Part shown: piece by piece, positions 46,138 to 53,514 of the stretch
How positions within the stretch are numbered: the first letter of the stretch is position 1
How the letters are laid out: each line of letters opens with the position of its first letter
DNA from: Sneathiellales bacterium
GTDB taxonomy: Bacteria; Pseudomonadota; Alphaproteobacteria; JANQFL01
Assembly: GCA_028277845.1 (NCBI GenBank)
Contig: JANQFL010000095.1
Span: forward strand, 1 to 58,833
DNA: 58,833 bases
Reading direction: 5' to 3'
The notes under the pieces: model-generated
Told to the model about the DNA's origin: nothing
Databases searched by the model: none
Seen by the model: the letters and a program-made list of their open reading frames with translations, nothing else
Made by a program: the position numbers and the translations under genes

Positions 46138-47155
46138 CACATTGATTGCGGACGCGGCGGTTCTGGCGGGTGGAGACATCCTGGCTCTGGAACCGGTGGC
46201 GCGTGGTGGGAACAACCGCCTTTTCCGCCTGCGCACCGCCGACGGCAATGCCTATGCGCTCAAAACCTATCTGCCGGCTTTGGCCGGAGAGCGGGACCGC
46301 CTGGGAGCCGAGTGCGCGTCGCTGGCGTTCCTGCAGGATGCCGGTGAGCGGCGCATTCCCCGTTTCCTCAACGCCGCGCCGGAAAAGAACCTGGCCCTGT
46401 TCGATTGGGTGTCCGGTGACGAAGTATCAGAGATTTCCGAGGCCGATATCGATGAAACGGTGTCTTTCAGCGCATCCTTGAAACAGGTCGCTGCTAGGGC
46501 TGCCGCGCGGGCACTTCCGCTGGCGGCGGAAGCCTGTTTGTCGGCTGATGAACTGATCAGACAGGTCAAGCGGCGTTATGAACGCTTGTCGGAAGTTTCC
46601 GCCGATCACGGTGAATTGGAACAGTATCTTCAATCGGATTTCAAACCGGTGTTCGACGACCGGACCGCCAGTGCCGAAGCGGTTTACGAGGCGCTCGGCT
46701 GGTCCATGTCGGACATCACGCCGTGGACGCTGCTGACCCTGTCGCCGTCCGATTTCGGGTTCCACAATGCCTTGCGCCAGCGCGAAGGGCTGGTGTTTCT
46801 GGATTTCGAGTATTTCGGCTGGGATGATCCGGTCAAACTGGTCGCCGATTTCCTCCTGCACCCCGGCATGTCGCTCAGCGACCGGCAGCGTCGGCGTTTC
46901 ATCGACGGCACCGAGGCGGTCTTCGAAGACGATCCCGATTTCCGCATGCGCCTGTGCCAGCTTTATCCGCTCTACGCCTTGCGTTGGGCGATGATCGTGC
47001 TGAACGAATTTCTGCCTGAAAAATGGCGCCGGCGTGAATTCGCGGGTCACGACGTCGAGCGTGAATCGGCGCAACGCCGGCAACTCGAAAAAGCCAAACG
47101 TTTCCTGGCGCTGGCCATCAGCGCCAACGAGGGAGGAGTACTGTATGATGCCTAA
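46115..47155 (+). CDS. APH/choline-kinase-like phosphotransferase
   Basis: 347 residues of the aminoglycoside phosphotransferase fold: a small lobe with GNNRLFRLRTADGNAYALK and a catalytic stretch SPSDFGFHNALRQ followed by LVFLDFEYFGWDDP, where the aspartates bind metal and ATP. The usual HxD is here SxSD, a common variation. In this context it probably phosphorylates a sugar rather than an antibiotic. The start at 46115 lies inside the HAD gene; the transketolase gene begins inside its last codons. Confidence 0.82.
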   Translation: MSSAFDTDTLIADAAVLAGGDILALEPVARGGNNRLFRLRTADGNAYALKTYLPALAGERDRLGAECASLAFLQDAGERRIPRFLNAAPEKNLALFDWVSGDEVSEISEADIDETVSFSASLKQVAARAAARALPLAAEACLSADELIRQVKRRYERLSEVSADHGELEQYLQSDFKPVFDDRTASAEAVYEALGWSMSDITPWTLLTLSPSDFGFHNALRQREGLVFLDFEYFGWDDPVKLVADFLLHPGMSLSDRQRRRFIDGTEAVFEDDPDFRMRLCQLYPLYALRWAMIVLNEFLPEKWRRREFAGHDVERESAQRRQLEKAKRFLALAISANEGGVLYDA

Positions 47156-48005
47156 CGCCCAAGCCGTCGCCGAAGCGCAGGCGGCGTTTAACCGGACGGA
47201 GCTGGACGAGAGATCGCTCTATCTGCGCCGGCTGATCGTCGACGGTCTCGACGGCGGTGGCCGGGGACACCTGGGCTCGGCGTTTTCCGCAATCGATGTC
47301 ATGCGCGTTCTGTACGACGACATCCTGCATGTCGACCCGAACAATCCCGACATGCCGGATCGTGACCGCTGCATCCTGTCGAAGGGACATGGCTGTCTGG
47401 CCCACTATGCGATCCTGGCCGACAAGGGATTCTTCGATACCGCCGAGTTACGCAAATTCTGCCACTTCGACGGCATCCTCGGCGGGCATCCGGACGCCGG
47501 CAAGGTACCGGGCGTCGAAGCGTCGACCGGCGCATTGGGGCACGGCCCCTCCATCGCCGTCGGCATGGCGCTGGGCGCCCGTCTGCAGGGCCGGGACAAC
47601 CGCGTGTTCGTCGTGACCGGTGACGGCGAAATCAACGAGGGTTCGGTCTGGGAAGCGGCCATGAGCGCCGGCAAGCACGGCCTCGACAATCTCGTCGTCA
47701 TCGTCGACTACAACAAACACCAGTCCTATGCCTCGACGGCCATCGTGCAGGACCTGGAACCGCTGGCCGACAAATGGCGGGCCTTCGGCTTTGCCGTGCA
47801 GGAAGTCGACGGCCACGACGTCGACGCCGTGCGCGCGGTGTTGCAGGGCGTGCCGTTCGAGAAAGGCAAGCCCAATGCCGTGATCAGTCATACGGTGAAG
47901 GGCCGCGGCATCTCCTTTGCCGAGAACAATATGGAATGGCATCACAAGTCGCGGGTTCCGGCGGAGCAACTGGAAGAGATTTACCGCGAGTTGGGAGGAC
48001 GGTAA
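47145..48005 (+). CDS. Transketolase, N-terminal (thiamine diphosphate-binding) subunit
   Basis: 286-residue first half of a split transketolase. HLGSAFSAIDVMRVLY and the thiamine diphosphate/magnesium motif GDGEINEGSVWEAAMSAGKH, with a matching asparagine in DYNKHQSY, are clear. Such split enzymes transfer two-carbon units between sugars. Two adjacent ATGs (47145, 47148) follow GGGAGGAG at 47131-47138. The C-terminal half is encoded directly downstream after three bases. Its place in a sugar cluster suggests a dedicated role rather than the pentose phosphate pathway. Confidence 0.9.
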   Translation: MMPNAQAVAEAQAAFNRTELDERSLYLRRLIVDGLDGGGRGHLGSAFSAIDVMRVLYDDILHVDPNNPDMPDRDRCILSKGHGCLAHYAILADKGFFDTAELRKFCHFDGILGGHPDAGKVPGVEASTGALGHGPSIAVGMALGARLQGRDNRVFVVTGDGEINEGSVWEAAMSAGKHGLDNLVVIVDYNKHQSYASTAIVQDLEPLADKWRAFGFAVQEVDGHDVDAVRAVLQGVPFEKGKPNAVISHTVKGRGISFAENNMEWHHKSRVPAEQLEEIYRELGGR

Positions 48006-48008
48006 GAC

Positions 48009-48944
48009 ATGCGCAAGACATGCCTCAACATGGTCTACGAACTGGCCAAGCGCGATCCCCGCGTGGTGTTCGTGGGGTCCGATCTCGGGGTGAACACCCT
48101 CGATCAGTTCCGCGACGAAATGCCCGACCGCTTCTTCATGGAAGGCGTGGCCGAACAGAACGTCATCGGCATGGCCGCCGGCCTGGCAATGGAAGGGTAC
48201 ATTCCCTACGTCAACACCATCGCCACGTTCATCACCCGGCGTTGTTACGAGCAGGTCGCCGTCGATCTGTGCATGCACAATCTGCCGGTCAAGCTGATCG
48301 GTAATGGCGGCGGCCTGGTCTACGCGCCTCTCGGCCCGACCCATCTGGCGACCGAAGACGTCTCCATCATGCGCGCGCTTCCCAACATGACCGTCACCGC
48401 GGTCAGCGATGCCGAGGAAATGACCCGTCTGATGGCGGCGTCCCTGACCCACGAAGGACCCATGTACATCCGTCTGGGCAAGGGCGGTGATCCCGTGGTG
48501 TCGCGGGAGGAGAACGGCTTCAGCATCGGTAGGGCCGTCCAGATGAAACCCGCCGGCCGTTATTTGATGATTTCGTCGGGTGTCATGACCGGCCGGGCAC
48601 TTGACGCCGCCAAGCTTCTGGAAGATCAGGGCATCGATTGCGGCGTTCTGCACGTCCACACCATCAAGCCTCTCGACGCCGAAACCATTCTTTCCCTGGC
48701 CCGCAAGGTCGACGGTATCGTCACGGTGGAAGAGGGCACATTGGTCGGCGGTCTCGGCAGTGCCGTGGCCGATCTGCTGATCGACGAGATGCCGGGACGG
48801 GCGCCGGCTCTGGTGCGTCTCGGCATTCCCGATCGCTTTCCCGAAAAGTACGGCAGCCAGGACGAACTGCTGGCCCATTTCGGCCTGCAGCCCGCCGGTA
48901 TCGCGGCCGCCGTGGAAGGTTTTGTCGGAAAGATCGCGGCATGA
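48009..48944 (+). CDS. Transketolase, C-terminal (pyrimidine-binding) subunit
   Basis: 311-residue second half of the split transketolase. The pyrimidine-binding domain has EGVAEQNVIGMAAGLAMEG, with the glutamate that activates the cofactor. The C-terminal domain shows MYIRLGKGGDP and LEDQGIDCGVLHVHTIKPLD. It forms the heterotetramer with the preceding subunit. It overlaps the oxygenase gene by four bases (ATGA), so it is firmly in the sugar operon. Confidence 0.9.
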   Translation: MRKTCLNMVYELAKRDPRVVFVGSDLGVNTLDQFRDEMPDRFFMEGVAEQNVIGMAAGLAMEGYIPYVNTIATFITRRCYEQVAVDLCMHNLPVKLIGNGGGLVYAPLGPTHLATEDVSIMRALPNMTVTAVSDAEEMTRLMAASLTHEGPMYIRLGKGGDPVVSREENGFSIGRAVQMKPAGRYLMISSGVMTGRALDAAKLLEDQGIDCGVLHVHTIKPLDAETILSLARKVDGIVTVEEGTLVGGLGSAVADLLIDEMPGRAPALVRLGIPDRFPEKYGSQDELLAHFGLQPAGIAAAVEGFVGKIAA

Positions 48945-49825
48945 CCGCACAGCCCAAGATCGTCAGACCGGACGCGATGGCCAATCCGTGCGCACCGGAC
49001 ATGGTGGGCGACGTCGACGGCTTTCTCGACGCTTGGGAAGTCCAACTGACCCGGGCCTTCCTGTCGGAAGGGCATGTGGTATTGCCGGTGGAGGACCGTG
49101 CCGGACTCAAGAAACTGCGCAACGGTATCGCCGCGGCGGCCGCAGATTACATGGGCGAACCGGCACCCGAAGGCGAAGACGTCGACGGTTTCCTGAACAC
49201 CATCCACGACAAGGTGGATGTCGCCGGACTGAATGATTTCCGGCTCAAGGTCATCGGTCAAATCAGCGCCATGCCGTGGGCCCGCAAGACATACTTCAAT
49301 CTGGCCCGCAGGGCGCTGGAAACCATCGTCGGCAATGAACTGGCCATGCAGCGGCGCCTGAACCTGTCGATCCAGCTGCCCGGCGATGACAGCTCGTTGC
49401 TGCACGTGCATGCCGATGTCTGGGATGGTGATTCGCCGTTCGAGGTGGTGGCCTGGCTGCCCCTGGTCGACTGTCACGATACCAAGAGCATGTACCTGCT
49501 GCCGCCCGCCGCCGCCCGTGGCGTGGAAAAGGACTTTTCGCAGTTCCAGAACAAAAGCGCCGACGCCTTGTTCGATGTGATCAAGAACGACGTCGCCTGG
49601 TTGACCGTACCTTATGGATCGATTTTGCTGTTCAGCCAGAACCTGATGCACGGCAACGAGGTCAACCGGGAAAGCGAGACACGCTGGTCCATGAACTGCC
49701 GCTTCAAGAGCCTGTTCAGTCCCTATGCGGGCAAACGGCTAGGTGAATTCTTCGAACCCATATCCATTCGCGCCGCCACCCGGCTGGGCATGAACTACAA
49801 GTTCCCGGAAGGCCTGCATGAATAA
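48941..49825 (+). CDS. Sporadic-carbohydrate-cluster 2OG-Fe(II) oxygenase-like protein
   Basis: 294 residues with an HxD metal site in LLHVHADVWDGD, a later histidine in NLMHGNEVNRE and a basic residue in ETRWSMNCRFKSLF, the layout of 2-oxoglutarate/iron oxygenases. I recall it as the oxygenase family of the sporadic carbohydrate cluster set (named from memory). It is followed, with an eight-base overlap, by the partner protein of that set. It may oxidise or rearrange the sugar. Confidence 0.82.
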   Translation: MTAQPKIVRPDAMANPCAPDMVGDVDGFLDAWEVQLTRAFLSEGHVVLPVEDRAGLKKLRNGIAAAAADYMGEPAPEGEDVDGFLNTIHDKVDVAGLNDFRLKVIGQISAMPWARKTYFNLARRALETIVGNELAMQRRLNLSIQLPGDDSSLLHVHADVWDGDSPFEVVAWLPLVDCHDTKSMYLLPPAAARGVEKDFSQFQNKSADALFDVIKNDVAWLTVPYGSILLFSQNLMHGNEVNRESETRWSMNCRFKSLFSPYAGKRLGEFFEPISIRAATRLGMNYKFPEGLHE

Positions 49826-50225
49826 GCGTTTCGGATACCGGGGTTACATCGCCAGCCGGCCGGTGCGCGGCCTCGATCAGCCGCAGAACGTGCAGAACCT
49901 TGTCATCCGTGACTATGCGCAACGCAATGGTCTGCCCTATCTGCTGAGCGCCACGGAATATGCCATGGACGGCTGCTACATGATCTTGGAATCCGTGCTT
50001 GAAGAACTGCCCAAGATCGAAGGCATCATGTGTTACAGCCTGTTCATGTTGCCGCAGAAACAGGACCGCCGCATGGACATCTACGACCGGGTGTTCCGTG
50101 CCGGCGCTGCGTTGCATGGCGCGCTGGAAAACATGGCGCTAACCGGCGAAGCCGACATGCATAAGGTCGAGGATATGTTCCTGGTGGAACAATTCGCGCC
50201 GCAACAGGTGCCGATGGGGCTCTGA
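49818..50225 (+). CDS. Sporadic carbohydrate cluster protein, LIC12192-like
   Basis: 135-residue protein starting MNKRFGYRGYIASRPV, with VQNLVIRDYAQRNGLPYLLS and SATEYAMDGCYMILE. This pattern fits the LIC12192-type protein of the sporadic carbohydrate clusters, as recalled; the function is unknown and no catalytic motif is plain. It overlaps the oxygenase gene and precedes a methyltransferase gene by four bases, as expected of a conserved gene pair. Confidence 0.8.
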   Translation: MNKRFGYRGYIASRPVRGLDQPQNVQNLVIRDYAQRNGLPYLLSATEYAMDGCYMILESVLEELPKIEGIMCYSLFMLPQKQDRRMDIYDRVFRAGAALHGALENMALTGEADMHKVEDMFLVEQFAPQQVPMGL

Positions 50226-50229
50226 CACC

Positions 50230-50892
50230 ATGGCCGAGATCGATTTCATCACCCGGGTGCACACCGCGACCAAACGGGATTACCTGGAACGGGTCGTCGA
50301 GCACGACAAGGCGGAATGCGCCGAAATCGCCGGCCGGTTCGGCAAAGACTACTGGGATGGCGACCGGCGCCACGGCTTCGGCGGTTACCGTTATGACGGC
50401 CGATGGAACGTGGTGGCCCAGGCCATGGTCGATCATTACGGCCTGAAACCGGACGCCAGTATTCTCGATGTCGGTTGCGGCAAGGGTTTTCTGCTCTACG
50501 AATTCACGCGGATCCTGCCGCAGGCCACGGTCGCCGGTATCGATGTGTCCGCATACGGCATTGAGAACGCCAAGGAAGAGGTTCAGCCGTTTCTTCAGGT
50601 CGGAAATGCCAACAGCTTGTCGTTCGAGGACGACAGCTTCGATCTCGTCGTTTCGATCAACACATTTCACAATCTCTACAATTACGACCTGCATGCTGCG
50701 CTGTCCGAGATGCAGCGTGTCTCCCGCGGATCCGCCTATCTCACCGTGGAGTCCTACCGGACCGAACGGGAGAAGGTGAACTTGATGTATTGGCAGTTGA
50801 CCTGCCGTGCCTTCATGACGCCTGCCGAGTGGCAGTGGGCGTTTCAGCAGGCCGGATATACGGGCGACTGGGGATTTATCTATTTCGAATAA
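50230..50892 (+). CDS. SAM-dependent methyltransferase, cluster type
   Basis: 220-residue class I methyltransferase. Motif I is ILDVGCGKGFLLYEF, motif II is near VAGIDVSAYGIENAK and the acidic loop near DDSFDLVVSINTFHNLYN. No signal or membrane segment. It probably methylates the sugar or its precursor, since every neighbour on this strand is a sugar enzyme. It starts four bases after the preceding gene. Confidence 0.87.
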   Translation: MAEIDFITRVHTATKRDYLERVVEHDKAECAEIAGRFGKDYWDGDRRHGFGGYRYDGRWNVVAQAMVDHYGLKPDASILDVGCGKGFLLYEFTRILPQATVAGIDVSAYGIENAKEEVQPFLQVGNANSLSFEDDSFDLVVSINTFHNLYNYDLHAALSEMQRVSRGSAYLTVESYRTEREKVNLMYWQLTCRAFMTPAEWQWAFQQAGYTGDWGFIYFE

Positions 50893-50918
50893 GCCGGTCG
50901 GCTGACAGAGAAAACACT

Positions 50919-51611
50919 ATGAGCCAGTCAAACGCGACACGGACCGTCGAGGCCCAGTATGAAGATTGCCTGACCGTGGATGAAGTCCACGGCCGGGCGC
51001 GATTCGGTGTCATGAGCAACCAGGTATGGCACGACGATCCAAAACGTCTGGTGTTCGTTTTGTCCCGCTATAAATTCGTGGCCAAGATGCTGGCGGGACG
51101 CAACCGGGTGCTCGAGGTCGGCTGCGCCGACGCATTCGGTACCCGTTTGGTGCAGGCCGAGGTCGGCCGGGTGACGGCGTTGGATATGGATCCGTTGTTT
51201 ATCGCCGACGCCAGGGACAACATGGATCCGGATTTCCGCATCAACCTGGATGTCCACAATATGCTGGACGGACCGTATTCCGGTACCTTCGACGCCGCCT
51301 ACAGCCTGGATGTGCTGGAACACATCGACCGGAAAGATGAAACCCGCTTTCTTGCCAACATATCCGCGTCTCTGTCCGACCAGGGAACGTTGATTATCGG
51401 CATGCCGTCGCTCAGTTCCCAGGAACACGCTTCGCCGCAAAGCAAGATCGGTCATATCAATTGCAAGCACGCGCCCGACCTGAAGGCGCTGTTGGAGCGG
51501 TTCTTCCACAATGTCTTCATCTTCTCGATGAACGACGAAGTCGTGCACACGGGCTTTTATCCCATGTCCCACTACTATTTTGCCCTGTGTTGCGGTAAAC
51601 GGGACACGTGA
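50919..51611 (+). CDS. SAM-dependent methyltransferase
   Basis: 230-residue class I methyltransferase. Motif I is RVLEVGCADAFGTRLVQ, the acidic residue after the second strand is in TALDMDPLF, and the catalytic-side loop is SLDVLEHIDRKDE. It differs clearly from the methyltransferase just upstream. The start at 50919 is preceded by a purine-rich stretch. It overlaps the reductase gene by four bases. Confidence 0.85.
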   Translation: MSQSNATRTVEAQYEDCLTVDEVHGRARFGVMSNQVWHDDPKRLVFVLSRYKFVAKMLAGRNRVLEVGCADAFGTRLVQAEVGRVTALDMDPLFIADARDNMDPDFRINLDVHNMLDGPYSGTFDAAYSLDVLEHIDRKDETRFLANISASLSDQGTLIIGMPSLSSQEHASPQSKIGHINCKHAPDLKALLERFFHNVFIFSMNDEVVHTGFYPMSHYYFALCCGKRDT

Positions 51612-52477
51612 TCGAAAACTTACGCGTTCTTATTGTCGGCGAGGGATTGATCGGCGGCGCACTCGCCAAGGGGCTCGCGCGTCGGGGTGCCCGTATTGTC
51701 CGAACATCACGCAGGCCGGACGCACCAGAAGATTTTCTGCGTCTCGATCTGGCTCGAGTCAACGAATGGCCCGATGCATGGCCTGACTTGCCTCAATTCG
51801 ATGCCGCTGTCATATGCGCCGCGATGGCCAGGCTGGGGGATTGCGATGCGGATCCGGATCTCAGTCACCGTGTCAACGTCACCGGCGCCGTCGCGCTTGC
51901 CGAGAGGTTGGCGGGGCAGGGGGCGCATGTCGTATTTCTGTCCACCGACAAGGTCTACGATGGCTCCGAGCCGCTTAGGCGTCGCATCGTACCGCCCAAT
52001 CCGCTGACGGAATACGGAAGGCAGAAAGCGCTGGCCGAAGAAGGCGTGCTCGACGCCGGAGACCGTACCGCCGTCGTTCGACTCAGCAAGGTGCTGTCGC
52101 CCGATCTGCCTTTGCTGGTGGACTGGCGCCAGAATTTGCGTCAGGGACAACGCATCACACCTTTCGACAACCTGCGTCTGGCGCCGGTCGATTGCGGGCT
52201 GGTGTCGGAGGTGATCGAAAAGGTCCTTACCCAGAACCGCGCGGGTATCTTTCATTGTACGGGAGGCGAGGATCGTAGCTATGTCGATCTTGCGTCCAGG
52301 CTATGCCGGTTGTGGCAGGCCGATGAGGCGTTGATCACGCCGGTGTCATCCGCGGCGCCCGAAGCGCACCGGTCACGGTTCACGACACTGGATATGAGCT
52401 TGGAATCGGTGTTGTTCGATATCGAACAGCCGGCGTTCGAGAAGGTCGTCGATCGGGTCGGAAAGGACGTATCCTAG
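51608..52477 (+). CDS. RmlD-like nucleotide-sugar reductase (SDR)
   Basis: 289-residue SDR enzyme with VLIVGEGLIGGALAKGLARRG at the start (NADPH site), FLSTDKVYDG and the YGRQK active-site pair. It resembles dTDP-4-dehydrorhamnose reductase, so it may reduce a keto group late in sugar synthesis. GTG start overlapping the methyltransferase stop. Its stop codon shares the palindrome CTAG with the stop of the opposing gene. Confidence 0.85.
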   Translation: MIENLRVLIVGEGLIGGALAKGLARRGARIVRTSRRPDAPEDFLRLDLARVNEWPDAWPDLPQFDAAVICAAMARLGDCDADPDLSHRVNVTGAVALAERLAGQGAHVVFLSTDKVYDGSEPLRRRIVPPNPLTEYGRQKALAEEGVLDAGDRTAVVRLSKVLSPDLPLLVDWRQNLRQGQRITPFDNLRLAPVDCGLVSEVIEKVLTQNRAGIFHCTGGEDRSYVDLASRLCRLWQADEALITPVSSAAPEAHRSRFTTLDMSLESVLFDIEQPAFEKVVDRVGKDVS

Positions 52478-53514
52478 CTTCCGTCGTCAAACTTTGGGTT
52501 GACCGCCGTCAGTATGCCGTCGCTGGTCGTGAAGTTGCCCCACAATGTCGCATGTTCAGCGAGCGGCAGAAAATCGAACACTTGTCGCCACCCTCTGTCT
52601 TGCAACAGGGCACGCAATTCAACGTGAATATCCCGCGAATGCGTCCCAATGTGCACGCGCTTCACGCGGTCTTCGATCATATCGATGCTGGCCGGTATGA
52701 CCGCGTGTTCGGCGTACTGAATGTCCACATCGAGATAGTCGACGAAATCCAATGGCTGTAGCAACGTATTCAGCGTCACGGCGCTGATAAATCCGATTTG
52801 CAGTGGTACTTTGCCGTAGAAGTCGTCGTCGATCGTGAATTCGGTGCCGATGTCGGCGTGCCGCAGCAGATTGCCAAGAATGGAATGGGACAGGTTCAGG
52901 CGGTCGATATTACCCAGAATTTCCTCGATCGCCTTGTCATTGACGATCATATTGCAGTACCGCCCGGCTGCATGCACGAAGAGTTCGGGCATACCCGTCG
53001 CGTTGACCAGAGCAGGCACGAACCAATGTCCGTTGGGATCGGCACCGTTGAATTTGAAATGCTCCTGCGCCCAGGCAAAGTGCTGACGTTCGCCTTCGAC
53101 AACGACAAACTTGCGGGGCACGGGATTGCAATAGTCCAGGGCGGCGTTGGCGTTGACGGAGCGTGCCGCATAACCGGCACCCAATTCAATCATCGTGAAT
53201 GAATTTCGCGCCGAGCGTACCGCGGCCAGTACATCGATCCACTCGAAAAACTCCTCGCCGTCACAGACTTCCGGATGATGCATTCTGACGTCGTAGGCGC
53301 CGTTTTCCGCATAGGCATATAACTCACGTTCATTGCCGATCAGAAAATCTTGCGATCGCAGTACCCCGAGAAAATTTGCCACGTAACCGGAAGGAACGTT
53401 ACCGGACCAAGGCACAATGTCCTCGAATATGGCTTCGTATTTCTTGATGGACTGCTGATTTTCCTCGATCGACTCGCATTGTGTGAGGTCGATCTCGGCT
53501 GCCGGTTCATTCAT
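52474..53514 (-). CDS. FkbM-like methyltransferase-type protein
   Basis: 346 residues. FTMIELGAGYAARSVNANAAL is the SAM-binding motif, followed by FVVVEGERQHFAWAQEH and a distal DYLDVDIQYAEHAVIP, which is the FkbM-type arrangement. It probably O-methylates a sugar or glycan. The start at 53514 overlaps the stop of the glycosyltransferase gene by four bases, so both are in one operon running towards the sugar cluster. Confidence 0.82.
   Translation of the reverse strand: MNEPAAEIDLTQCESIEENQQSIKKYEAIFEDIVPWSGNVPSGYVANFLGVLRSQDFLIGNERELYAYAENGAYDVRMHHPEVCDGEEFFEWIDVLAAVRSARNSFTMIELGAGYAARSVNANAALDYCNPVPRKFVVVEGERQHFAWAQEHFKFNGADPNGHWFVPALVNATGMPELFVHAAGRYCNMIVNDKAIEEILGNIDRLNLSHSILGNLLRHADIGTEFTIDDDFYGKVPLQIGFISAVTLNTLLQPLDFVDYLDVDIQYAEHAVIPASIDMIEDRVKRVHIGTHSRDIHVELRALLQDRGWRQVFDFLPLAEHATLWGNFTTSDGILTAVNPKFDDGS

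Noticed and set aside
47448-48950. A 500-codon open frame on the minus strand opposite the transketolase genes
   Set aside because: Its product is rich in His, Asp and Gln and fits no family, whereas the plus strand has clear transketolase motifs. High-GC coding DNA often leaves the antisense frame open.
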